Assembly (NCBI GenBank): GCA_021443235.1
Contig: JABUUJ010000015.1
Coordinates: 46,376 to 60,792 of the forward strand
Direction of reading: 5' to 3'
Length of the DNA: 14,417 nt
Source: Muribaculaceae bacterium
GTDB taxonomy: Bacteria > Bacteroidota > Bacteroidia > Bacteroidales > Muribaculaceae
The notes under the pieces are model-generated. The model did not search any database and was not told where the DNA came from. It worked only from the letters and a program-made list of their open reading frames with translations. Position 1 is the first letter of the stretch, and every line of letters starts with the position of its first letter. The position numbers and the translations under genes are program-made. Positions 1-7,300 of the stretch are shown piece by piece.

Positions 1-9
1 AAAATTTTT

Positions 10-66
10 ATTTGAAAAATCAGCGAAAATGGAGATTTTTTTTGCAATTTCGCTGATTTTTCAAAT
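10..66 (-). terminator. Perfect 19-bp inverted repeat, probable terminator of the polysaccharide operon
   Basis: Arms at 10-28 and 48-66 are exact reverse complements (right arm tttcgctgatttttcaaat) around a 19-base loop that carries a T8 run. The hairpin starts 26 bases past the flippase stop codon. On the minus strand the stem is followed by an A/T-rich tail (aaaaattttt), which fits an intrinsic terminator for the minus-strand operon. The long, AU-rich, perfectly paired stem is larger than most simple terminators, so it may act in both directions or be the end of a small mobile repeat. The window stops 9 bases beyond it, so the other side cannot be inspected. Confidence 0.6.
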
Positions 67-73
67 GATTTTA

Positions 74-89
74 CTACTGTTTTTAGTAG
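74..89. other. Small hairpin next to the flippase stop codon
   Basis: Bases 74-78 (ctact) and 85-89 (agtag) pair around a 6-base loop, immediately after the flippase stop codon (92-94, minus strand). It sits between the gene and the large 10-66 inverted repeat and may help terminate transcription or protect the mRNA 3' end. The stem is only 5 bp, so chance is possible. Confidence 0.25.
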
Positions 90-91
90 GT

Positions 92-1378
92 TTAATGAAA
101 TAGGAGGGAAAGGGCGGCGAGGGGGATGGCGGCGAGGAGGCTGCGCAGGTAGTTGCCAAGCAGACTCGAGAAGGGGATGGAAGTGACGCGCGAAGCGGCA
201 ACCATGTAGGCGATTAAGGCGGTGGCAGAGATGGCGGTGGCAGCGAGGATGATAGTGGCGACGCCATAGTGATAGAGCGCAAACGCCGACACCACGATAC
301 ACGCCTTCTCAATGAAAATGATATTGCGAATCACCGCCGTGCGGTCATAAATCTTGAAAATCAACTGCATGAAGTTGCACAGCGGATACACAAGTCCCCA
401 CACCGCCATGAGCTGCACAAAAGGAACTGCAGGCAGCCACTTGTCGGGCAGCAGAATGTCGATAATAGGACGTCCCAGTCCGATGAGCGTGCCACACAGG
501 AGCGCAATGACCAGTGTGGTGATGCCCAGCATGCGCAAAATGGCGGCGCGGCGCTTGTCGGGTTGTGTTTCCTTGGCGATGAGCACAAATGAAGTTGAGG
601 TGATGGCGCCCTCGATTGAGTTGGTGGGCGTTTGCTGCAGTTTCTGCGCCTGCCCCATATATCCCGCCTGCAACGGATTGTAGAACTTGCCCAAAACGAA
701 GGCAAAGACATTGTTGGCAATCTGGACGAAAGTGTAGGACAGCAGCAAGTTGGCCCCAAAACGCCACAACTGCCTGAAACGCATCACATCAAACTCCCAC
801 CTCAAGTTCCAACGGCTGAAGAGTGCCAGCAGCAACCACGACATCGCTGGGAAGCCAGCCTGCAGCACCACCAGCGACCAGTAGCCCCAGCCTGCCAACG
901 CGGCGGCGATGGCACATGCGAGTGCCAGCACGATAGAACCCAGATTGATGATAGCGACAAGGCGGAATTGAAGGCGCGAGCGCAGTCTCGTGAACTGCGC
1001 AATAGTGAGGCCGCTGAACACAGCACCCACACCCAGCGCGGCCATAACGGGCTGCAGGGCAGGCTGGTCCATATACCACGCGACGATGGGAGATAAGGCG
1101 GCGAAAAGCAGGCACAATGCCGTTCCCGAGGCAAGATTGAAAAAGAAGAGCGTGTTGAAGTCTCGGTCGGTGGGCTTGCTCTCGCGCAGCAGTCCGTCGC
1201 TCAGTCCGCAGTCAACAAGGGTGAAAATGAGCGAAGTGAATATGCCCAGCATTGCCACCATACCAAAGTCGGACGGTTCAAGCAGATAGGCCAACACAAG
1301 GTTGCCGCCAAACGACACCAGGCTGGCACCAAATCGCTCGACGAACGACCAAAGGTAATATGTGATTGACTTGGGCAT
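92..1378 (-). CDS. Wzx-like oligosaccharide flippase (PST/MATE-type polysaccharide transporter)
   Basis: This is a 428-residue, almost wholly hydrophobic protein with roughly twelve predicted membrane helices and short basic loops. The N-terminus (SFVERFGASLVSFGGNLVLA, then YLLEPSDFGMVAML at about residues 31-44) is the familiar start of the polysaccharide-synthesis flippase family (PF01943/PF13440 type): an amphipathic first helix, then the L-x-P-x-D-F-G motif. Members move undecaprenyl-linked repeat units across the inner membrane for periplasmic polymerisation. It is slightly short compared with the usual 450-500 residues but shows no break. It is the last gene of a minus-strand operon after wza-, wzc- and wzy-like genes. 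The start is the only good Met before the conserved N-terminal helix; the 12 bases upstream of it are A-rich, with no Shine-Dalgarno site, and directly abut a 7-bp tandem repeat array. The family call is solid. The transported glycan is unknown. Confidence 0.88.
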   Translation of the reverse strand: MPKSITYYLWSFVERFGASLVSFGGNLVLAYLLEPSDFGMVAMLGIFTSLIFTLVDCGLSDGLLRESKPTDRDFNTLFFFNLASGTALCLLFAALSPIVAWYMDQPALQPVMAALGVGAVFSGLTIAQFTRLRSRLQFRLVAIINLGSIVLALACAIAAALAGWGYWSLVVLQAGFPAMSWLLLALFSRWNLRWEFDVMRFRQLWRFGANLLLSYTFVQIANNVFAFVLGKFYNPLQAGYMGQAQKLQQTPTNSIEGAITSTSFVLIAKETQPDKRRAAILRMLGITTLVIALLCGTLIGLGRPIIDILLPDKWLPAVPFVQLMAVWGLVYPLCNFMQLIFKIYDRTAVIRNIIFIEKACIVVSAFALYHYGVATIILAATAISATALIAYMVAASRVTSIPFSSLLGNYLRSLLAAIPLAALSLLFH

Positions 1379-1390
1379 TGTTTTTTTAAT

Positions 1391-1490
1391 GTTTAGAGTT
1401 TAGAGTTTAGAGTTTAGAGTTTAGAGTTTAGAGTTTATTGTTTATTGTTTATTGAGTTTAGTGTTTAGAGTTTAGAGTTTATTGTTTATT
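1391..1490. repeat. 7-bp tandem repeat array (gtttaga / gtttatt)
   Basis: Fourteen heptamers fill most of the wzy-wzx gap. In order they are six gtttaga (1391-1432), three gtttatt (1433-1453), a 2-base slip (1454-1455), then gtttagt, two gtttaga and two gtttatt (1456-1490). The gtttaga-to-gtttatt succession occurs twice, so the array has a higher-order pattern, as expected from slippage and block duplication. On the coding strand the array is the leader of the flippase gene and ends 12 bases before its ATG. Copy-number change would alter leader length and structure without touching either protein. Confidence 0.95.
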
Positions 1491-1500
1491 GTGGTTTTTT

Positions 1501-1534
1501 CGCTTAGGCGCTTAGACGCTTAGACGCTTAGGCG
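1501..1534. repeat. 8-bp tandem repeat (cgcttagR) overlapping the 3' end of the wzy-like gene
   Basis: Four octamers (cgcttagg, cgcttaga, cgcttaga, cgcttagg) plus a trailing cg. The minus-strand wzy-like gene reads into this array: its last codons (R-L-S-V) and its TAA stop (1512-1514) are made of repeat sequence. Because 8 is not a multiple of 3, a change in unit number shifts frame. A TAA recurs within any three successive units, so the protein would only gain or lose a few tail residues. Confidence 0.92.
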
Positions 1535-2810
1535 TAGTTTTTATTGGTTTGAAGCTGGTGGCGAGGAAGGCGAAGAGAATTGAGCACATCCACAGGTCGC
1601 GCAGCGAGTCGTTGTAACACATTATCATTAGGATGATGAGCAGGGCATAGGCCTGGACGTTATAGTCGCGGCCGCCACTCCATGAAGGCTTCATCACAAA
1701 CATCATCACCAACCACGCGGCAACGAGCATCACCCCGATGACGCCCAGCTGGATGTGAACGTGAAACACGTATGGGATTGAGCCCATGAGCAGCCAGTCG
1801 TATTCATAGGCAAACTCGCTCACCGCTATGCCCTTACCGCCTTTAAACTGACCTGTGCCCCACCCCATCAGTTCGTGGCCGGGCTCCTGCTCGTGCAGCA
1901 GGGGCAAGTAGGCGATTTTGGTGAGTCGCGGCACATCGGTCACGCCACCGTGGTCGATATCCCACAACGCTCCGCCCTCGGCCTCGTCAACATCGGTGAG
2001 CATATACTCGGTGACATAGTCGAGCGAGAACACGTCGTCGCTATCCTTCACCAGACTGGTGTAGGCCATCACCGCCGCCCACGCCATCGCAAGCGTCACA
2101 GGCAGCATCCACATGGCTCGCACAAGATATCGGCGGTCGAGCGGCAACAGCAGCACGATGTAAAGGGCGAGCAGCACAAAACTGATCTTGGTCTCGTTGA
2201 GGAAAGTGGGGAAAAGCAAGACAACGGGCACAATATTCTCGCGCAAGCTGGCAAAAAAGCGGCTTGTGTCGAGGCGGCGATGCACAAGGTGGAACGAGGC
2301 GATGTAGATGCACGTCGACACCTGCCCCGAATACCAGTTGCCAAACGAGCCACCGCAGTGGTCGCCGGCGCCGTAGAGCATAAACTGATAGGTGACGCAG
2401 AACGCCTGCACAAGCAGGAAACACAGCAAGGCACGGTCGAGCGCCGACTCAAAGCGCGCGCGACGGTCGTCATCGCCCATGAAATAGCACATAATGGGAT
2501 AGGCGCACAAGATGCCGAAGAAGTCGCGCAAACCATTCATCCAATACACAATTGCCAAGCCGTTGACAAGGCAAGTAGCAGCGAAAGAAACCGTTATAAA
2601 AACACCTATCGCAATCAAGTGAGAGCGCCGTCTCACCGTGAGCACAGCCAGCAGCAGCCACAGTGCGTCAAGCCCCAAAAACACCATTGAGCGGGCACCT
2701 TGCAAGGAGGTGAGCATCTCGTCGGCGACAAAGCCGAAGCAAGCCCCCACCCAAAAGATGCAGAAGAACAGTCGCTGATATATTAAGGAGTGTTTTTTTG
2801 ACATTGACAT
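1512..2810 (-). CDS. Wzy/O-antigen-ligase-like polytopic membrane protein (probable polysaccharide polymerase)
   Basis: This is a 432-residue membrane protein with about ten to twelve hydrophobic helices. A long soluble loop (about residues 252-350, acidic then Gly-rich: EPGHELMGWGTGQFKGGKG) precedes the last three helices. One large periplasmic loop near the C-terminus is the layout of the Wzy polymerase and WaaL O-antigen ligase superfamily (PF04932 type). These proteins have little sequence conservation, so the assignment rests on topology and on position between wzc-like and wzx-like genes. As a Wzy it would join flipped repeat units on undecaprenyl carriers in the periplasm. The N-terminus is MSMS, coded by a hexamer repeat, so either Met1 (2810) or Met3 (2804) could start translation. 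The C-terminal four residues and the stop come from an 8-bp tandem repeat. The alternative is an O-antigen ligase; the capsule context favours a polymerase. Confidence 0.7.
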   Translation of the reverse strand: MSMSKKHSLIYQRLFFCIFWVGACFGFVADEMLTSLQGARSMVFLGLDALWLLLAVLTVRRRSHLIAIGVFITVSFAATCLVNGLAIVYWMNGLRDFFGILCAYPIMCYFMGDDDRRARFESALDRALLCFLLVQAFCVTYQFMLYGAGDHCGGSFGNWYSGQVSTCIYIASFHLVHRRLDTSRFFASLRENIVPVVLLFPTFLNETKISFVLLALYIVLLLPLDRRYLVRAMWMLPVTLAMAWAAVMAYTSLVKDSDDVFSLDYVTEYMLTDVDEAEGGALWDIDHGGVTDVPRLTKIAYLPLLHEQEPGHELMGWGTGQFKGGKGIAVSEFAYEYDWLLMGSIPYVFHVHIQLGVIGVMLVAAWLVMMFVMKPSWSGGRDYNVQAYALLIILMIMCYNDSLRDLWMCSILFAFLATSFKPIKTTPKRLSV

Positions 2811-2814
2811 TGAC
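2799..2814. repeat. 6-bp repeat (tgacat) spanning the wzy-like start codon
   Basis: Two full hexamers tgacat plus tgac. On the coding strand this reads gtca-ATGTCA-ATGTCA, giving two in-frame ATG codons six bases apart and the peptide MSMS. Unit gain or loss keeps frame but changes the number of start codons and the distance to upstream elements. Confidence 0.75.
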
Positions 2815-2819
2815 TTTTT

Positions 2820-2846
2820 AAGGTCGATAAGGTCAATAAGGCCTAT
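2820..2846. repeat. Degenerate 9-bp repeat (aaggtcRat) in the wzc-wzy gap
   Basis: Three adjacent nonamers, aaggtcgat, aaggtcaat and aaggcctat, take up most of the 44-base gap between the wzc-like stop (2855-2857) and the wzy-like start (2810). The third copy has diverged. On the coding strand this is the leader of the wzy-like gene. Confidence 0.6.
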
Positions 2847-2854
2847 AGGGGGCC

Positions 2855-5158
2855 TTACTCGGTGGTGCCGTAGCCATAGCCGTATCCGGCATCAAGGGTG
2901 GTGCTGGTGTCGTTGATGAGTACACTTGCATTCTTCAGGCGACCCTCAGCGACCATGCGGTTGAGTTGCTTAACCTGCGAGCGCTTGGTATAGTTGGCAC
3001 GGGTAACACACACCACAGCGTCGGCCCAGCGCGAAAGCGAGAAGGTGTCGCTCACCATAGCCACGGGGGCCGAGTCAACAATTATCACGTCGTAGTTCTC
3101 GCGCAGCAGGTCGAAGAGTTGCTTGACACGGTCATTGAGCAGCAGTTCCGACGGGTTGGGGGGAATGGTTCCACCCACAATCACGTCAAGGCCATCGACG
3201 GCGGCAGCATGCTGCACGACATCGGCCAGCGAGACCGACGACTGCGACAGGAACGCCGTCACGCCCGGGGCATCACTGATGCCGCCAAGCATCGAGGCGA
3301 GTTGCGGCTTGCGTATGTCCATGCCCACCAGCGCCACGCGCTTGCCCAGCAAGGCAAACGCCGCCGCCACGTTAAGGCTCACAAACGACTTGCCCTCGCC
3401 ACTCACACTTGAAGTGACAAGCACTACCTTATCATCGTCGCCGCTAAGCATAAACTGGATATTGTTGCGCACATAGCGGAACAATTCCACGATATTCCAC
3501 GTGCGGCCTTCCTGCACAACCAGGAACTCGTCGTGGCGGTTGTGGTGGATGTGGCCGATGACGGGCATCGCAGCTATTTCCTCGAGTTCGGCCTCGGTAG
3601 CAAACTTAGTATAGAACAAGTTCTTGAAATACAGCAGCACTAAAGGCAGCAGCAGGCCCGCGATGAGAGCCACAAAGAGCACCACGCTCTTGTGGGGCGA
3701 CACCGGCTTGGTCTTGGCATAGGCGTGGTCAACGACCTTGCCCTTGGGCGTGGTGGCCGCCAGTAAGAGAGCGTTTTCCTCGCGTTTTTGCAACAGGAAG
3801 GTGTAGAGCGAATTCTGAATGCCTTGCTGGCGATAGAGTGCGCGCGCCTCGCGTTCCTCGCTTGGGTAGTTGCTCAGCGTGCCGCCACTTGAAGCGCTTT
3901 CGGCCTTAGCTCGAGCTATTTGTATCTTTATAGCGTCCATAGTGTTGTCGACGCCACGCACCACATTGCCACGCATGGTCTCGATCTGCTCGTCGATGCG
4001 CTGAATGACCTGGTTGTCGTCTTTAGCGCTCTGCGAGAGTTTCATGCGCTGCATCACCAGGGCGTTATAGGCCTTGATAGAGCCCGACGCGGCGGTGGAG
4101 TCGGCACTGAATGGGATGTAAGCGTTGCGATTGGCGGGATCGTTGACAAAGTCCTTAATCATGCCGGCGATGCGGTACTTGGTTTCGAGGTTGATGATGG
4201 CACGGTCGGCGATTTCCTGTTTGCCGATGAGGCTCTTGGTCTGCAGTCCCACGTCAATCATGTTGTGAGCGCGCTTATATGCCTCGATTTCGGCCTCGCT
4301 GCCAGTAAGGTCCTTGTAGATAAGCCCCAAGCGGTCCTCGATAAACTTGCCAGTGTTGATTGCCTGTTCGTCTTTTTCTTGCTGTCCGCGCTCGTTATAT
4401 AGTGCGACGATGGTGTTGAGCATATCGCGTCCGCGTTGCGTATTAGGCTCGGTCACAGCCATATATATGGCATTAGACTTCTTGCTCACGAGTTTGGTGG
4501 TCATGCGCTCACCCAGAGCCTCGGCGGCAGGTATATTTCCACTCACGCGAGCGTTGATGGTATATTCCTTGTGCGGCACATAGTGCTGCGTGGTGCGCAC
4601 CGAGAAGATGCCGTATATGGTCTTGACAGAGAGTGGCAGTTGGGCGTCGCTATATTGCGCGAGCGTGTTGAACATGCCCTTTTTCACCGTGACATCGGCT
4701 CGTCCCTGCTCGTTGATTTTCACCTTGAACGTCATGGATATTGACAGAGTGTCGAAGAGAGCGTCGGGGGCGTCGATCTCGATGGGAGAGTCGCCGTAGA
4801 GGTCAACTCGTTTAAACATGCTCTTGCGCTCCTCGTAGTAGCGATTGAGACGCAGTTTCTTAATCATGTTGCATCGCAGCTCGTGGGACCCGAGCACCAC
4901 CACCTCGTCGTCGACACGCGAGCCACCGCCACCAATGGCGAGACTGCGCAACAGAGAAGCTCCTGCACCGCCCGAGTTATCGCCCTGATCGACCAGCAAC
5001 GTGGTGCACACGATGTATTTGGGTTTCACAACCTTGAGGTAAAGCACTGCGAGTCCCAGGCACACCACAAGCGATGCCAGCAGCAGCCACCAGTAACGCC
5101 TGTAACGGCCCACGAGAGCCGGAAAGTCGATTGCCTGTTGAGGTTTATTATAGTTCAT
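2855..5158 (-). CDS. Wzc-like polysaccharide co-polymerase with BY-kinase domain (tyrosine autokinase)
   Basis: A 767-residue inner-membrane protein that sets polymer length and couples synthesis to export. Its N-terminal Wzz-type part starts with a membrane helix at about residues 22-43. A long periplasmic, coiled-coil-rich region (about 44-480) follows, and then a second helix at about 491-511 preceded by the Pro-rich KPVSPHKS stretch. The cytosolic kinase part has the oligomerisation motif EX2RX2R (E558, R561, R564), Walker A (S583-S591, SSVSGEGKS), Walker A' (about 608-619, VALVGMDIRKPQ) and Walker B (about 689-699, YDVIIVDSAPV). The tail GYGYGYG carries Tyr759, Tyr761 and Tyr763, the likely autophosphorylation cluster. 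All key motifs are intact and the length is usual for fused Wzz-kinase proteins. It lies 68 bases after the wza-like gene. Cyclic phosphorylation of the tail normally controls octamer assembly; that is family knowledge, not visible here. Confidence 0.95.
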   Translation of the reverse strand: MNYNKPQQAIDFPALVGRYRRYWWLLLASLVVCLGLAVLYLKVVKPKYIVCTTLLVDQGDNSGGAGASLLRSLAIGGGGSRVDDEVVVLGSHELRCNMIKKLRLNRYYEERKSMFKRVDLYGDSPIEIDAPDALFDTLSISMTFKVKINEQGRADVTVKKGMFNTLAQYSDAQLPLSVKTIYGIFSVRTTQHYVPHKEYTINARVSGNIPAAEALGERMTTKLVSKKSNAIYMAVTEPNTQRGRDMLNTIVALYNERGQQEKDEQAINTGKFIEDRLGLIYKDLTGSEAEIEAYKRAHNMIDVGLQTKSLIGKQEIADRAIINLETKYRIAGMIKDFVNDPANRNAYIPFSADSTAASGSIKAYNALVMQRMKLSQSAKDDNQVIQRIDEQIETMRGNVVRGVDNTMDAIKIQIARAKAESASSGGTLSNYPSEEREARALYRQQGIQNSLYTFLLQKREENALLLAATTPKGKVVDHAYAKTKPVSPHKSVVLFVALIAGLLLPLVLLYFKNLFYTKFATEAELEEIAAMPVIGHIHHNRHDEFLVVQEGRTWNIVELFRYVRNNIQFMLSGDDDKVVLVTSSVSGEGKSFVSLNVAAAFALLGKRVALVGMDIRKPQLASMLGGISDAPGVTAFLSQSSVSLADVVQHAAAVDGLDVIVGGTIPPNPSELLLNDRVKQLFDLLRENYDVIIVDSAPVAMVSDTFSLSRWADAVVCVTRANYTKRSQVKQLNRMVAEGRLKNASVLINDTSTTLDAGYGYGYGTTE

Positions 5159-5226
5159 TTAGCGAGTTTTTTCAAGTTTTCGATTATAACTGATGTGATG
5201 ATTTTCTTGACCACAACGACTCCCTG

Positions 5227-6039
5227 TCAACGCTTGACGGTGAGTGCGATGACGAGTGAGGCAATGACACTGGCAGCGCTCACAATGGTCGAGATGACCG
5301 AGAGTTTAAAGGCGTTGTTGGTGTTGTAGCGCGAGTTGTCGATTTTGATTTTGTTGGGCTCCACATACACCACATCGTTCTGCTGCAGATAGTAGACTGG
5401 CGAGGCAAATATGCTGGTGTCGGCAAGGTCAAGGCGGTAGGACTTCTTGACACCATTTTCCTCGCGCACCACCATCACTGCGCCACGCTCGGCATACTCG
5501 GTGAGGTCGCCGCACTGCGCAAGAGCATCGAGGACGGTAAAGCGCTCGCTGTTGACGAGAATGCGCCCTGGTGTTTTCACTTCACCCATCACATTTACAT
5601 AGAAGCCAGCGAGTTGCACCTTGACATAGCAGTCCTTGACGACCTGCGACACTTGCTGGCGCACCATTTCCTCGACCTCTTGTGTGGTGCGTCCCACGAC
5701 ATTGAGCTTGCCAATGACGGGCATGGTGATGTTGCCGTCGCGGTCGACGATATAGGTGGTGAGTCGTGGCGAGCTGGTCATCGACGTGTTGCCACGGTTG
5801 GCATTGTTGGCAAGTGGGGAGTTGAACATTGCGGTGGCCTCGGGCACCTGCGACGAGACGGTGATGACGAGTTCGTCGTCGACGACAAGCCTGATGTCGG
5901 GCGACTGTCCTTGTGGCAGCGCTCCCACGGCCTCGGGTGAAGCGTTTTTGAAGTAGGCGAGGTTGTTAACCTTGGTAGTAGAGCAAGCCGAGAGCACGCC
6001 CGCAACCATCACAGCCATTGCTATTCTGTTGATTCTCAT
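5227..6039 (-). CDS. Wza-like polysaccharide export outer-membrane lipoprotein
   Basis: A secreted lipoprotein of 270 residues from the Met at 6039. A start at 6051 would add MYAF before the signal peptide; I prefer 6039 because it gives a typical basic n-region (MRINR), then a hydrophobic stretch and the lipobox L-S-A-C, with lipidated Cys19. A poly-export domain follows (from about residue 45, PDIRLVVDDELVITV; then TYIVDRDGNITMPVIGKLNVVG). Next comes an SLBB-like domain (from about residue 142, KVQLAGFYVNVMGEVKTPGR, through QNDVVYVEPNK). The C-terminus ends in one hydrophobic helix (about 248-268), the element that forms the outer-membrane barrel in Wza-type channels. It is shorter than E. 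coli Wza, as is common in Bacteroidales. It precedes the wzc-like gene in the same operon, and the two would form the trans-envelope export channel. Confidence 0.93.
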   Translation of the reverse strand: MRINRIAMAVMVAGVLSACSTTKVNNLAYFKNASPEAVGALPQGQSPDIRLVVDDELVITVSSQVPEATAMFNSPLANNANRGNTSMTSSPRLTTYIVDRDGNITMPVIGKLNVVGRTTQEVEEMVRQQVSQVVKDCYVKVQLAGFYVNVMGEVKTPGRILVNSERFTVLDALAQCGDLTEYAERGAVMVVREENGVKKSYRLDLADTSIFASPVYYLQQNDVVYVEPNKIKIDNSRYNTNNAFKLSVISTIVSAASVIASLVIALTVKR

Positions 6040-6126
6040 AAATGCATACATTATATTCTATAAATTAACGCACACCCCCCTGCTTTTATTGTTTAGCAAG
6101 CCCAGAGAAATGCAACATCATAGAGT

Positions 6127-7260
6127 TTACTGGCGGGCAAGCCAAAAAGCGAAGAAACGGTCATAAACCTGATAACCATCAGGAGTTGAGAGCGCCCAAT
6201 CGTTATCGACAAGGCGGGCGATGGCGCGCTGCACTGTGCTGGCAGCACCCAATTTGTGTCGCAAGAGGAAATCCTTGGAGGTGACTTGCCGCACAGTACC
6301 TTGCCGCGCAATAGCCACCATGAGTTTGGCGTCGGCGCGGGGCATGTGCGAGAACATGAACGCATAGGTGTCGTTGTATTCGCGCAAAATCTCGTCCATC
6401 ACGCTTGCCACATGTTCGACCACTGGCGTTTTTCGCTGCTCATAGAGGCGGTTGAGCAGCATCTGCACATACCACGTTGTGCCGTCGCAAATGTCGTAAA
6501 TGCGGTCAAAGACACAGCGGTCAAGTGTCAGACTTATATCCTGGAAAAACGACTGTGCAAAAGCGTAGTATTGCTCAGGATCGATGGGTTGCAGCGACAT
6601 AATCTGCGTGCTTTGGAAGAAAGGCCGCTGCGGAGAGGCAAACATCTCCCTCATCAAGTGTTGCCTGCTGCCCGAGAAGATGAAACGGGTGTGTGTCATA
6701 AACTGGATGTAGGAGCGCAGCGTTGCCTCAAGTCCCTTTTCTGGATAAGTGGCTATTTGCTGGAACTCATCAATCGCCACGATGCAAGGCTTGTCGGCCT
6801 TAGCAAGATAGTTGAAGATATCGCGCAGCGTGCTGTCCTCGCGTTGCGGTTGCAGGTCGAGCGAGAGCTGGGGCACTCCAGTAATAGGGTCATAAGTCAG
6901 CGTGGGGCGGCAGGAACTTATCAGTGTAACAAACTGCTTGAGCAATTTCTTTGACCTTTTATCGAAAGTACCAATGATGCTGCTGGCAAGCTGGGTGATG
7001 AAATCGGCCTGGCAGTGAGTGTTGTAGATGTCGATGAAAAACAGATAGGCATCGCGCTCAAAGATAGTGTTGCCTGCCTGAATTTCATGGAAAACGTTCT
7101 TTATAAGCCCCGATTTCCCCATGCGGCGAGGCGAAACGAGCGTGATGTTGCGGTCGTTGTACAACGCGCTAACTATGGTCTGTGTTTCCTGCTTGCGGTC
7201 GCAAAAATACTCAGGGCTTTCATAGCCTGAAATCAGAAAAGGGTTGTTAATATTCTTCAT
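6127..7260 (-). CDS. AAA/STAND-like ATPase (archaeal-type ATPase family) with C-terminal winged helix
   Basis: A 377-residue cytosolic P-loop ATPase. It starts with NPFLISGYESPEYFCDRKQE, the usual lead-in where the protein marks its own domain start. Walker A is at residues 43-51 (SPRRMGKSG, the GxxRxGKS variant typical of the PF01637 group). Walker B is at 159-168 (CIVAIDEFQQ, with the DE pair) and a sensor-like FIFSGSRQ at 193-200. The final 70 residues (about 308-375, PRADAKLMVAIARQG...STVQRAIARLVDNDWAL) look like a winged helix. Such proteins are frequent in Bacteroidales; most have no known function and some accompany nucleases or act as switches. The last base lies 75-87 bases before the wza-like start, and I see no promoter consensus in that gap, so it may be the first gene of the polysaccharide operon. 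A partner gene such as a nuclease is not visible. The family call is firm; the role is unknown. Confidence 0.85.
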   Translation of the reverse strand: MKNINNPFLISGYESPEYFCDRKQETQTIVSALYNDRNITLVSPRRMGKSGLIKNVFHEIQAGNTIFERDAYLFFIDIYNTHCQADFITQLASSIIGTFDKRSKKLLKQFVTLISSCRPTLTYDPITGVPQLSLDLQPQREDSTLRDIFNYLAKADKPCIVAIDEFQQIATYPEKGLEATLRSYIQFMTHTRFIFSGSRQHLMREMFASPQRPFFQSTQIMSLQPIDPEQYYAFAQSFFQDISLTLDRCVFDRIYDICDGTTWYVQMLLNRLYEQRKTPVVEHVASVMDEILREYNDTYAFMFSHMPRADAKLMVAIARQGTVRQVTSKDFLLRHKLGAASTVQRAIARLVDNDWALSTPDGYQVYDRFFAFWLARQ

Positions 7261-7300
7261 TTTTTACCGGTATATTTTGGGTGAGGGGGGATTTTGGGTG

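Noticed and set aside
1391..1490. Telomere-like (ctctaaa) repeat or CRISPR array
   Set aside because: On the minus strand the unit looks superficially like plant telomere repeats, but the context is inside a bacterial operon. There are no spacers of constant length, so it is a simple tandem repeat.
1512..1535. Frameshifted or truncated wzy-like gene
   Set aside because: The repeat at the end suggested a broken gene, but the conserved final membrane helix and its basic tail are complete before the repeat begins.
1875..2690. 271-codon plus-strand open frame opposite the wzy-like gene
   Set aside because: The product is His/Gln/Arg-rich without family features, while the opposite strand encodes a clear polytopic membrane protein in an operon.
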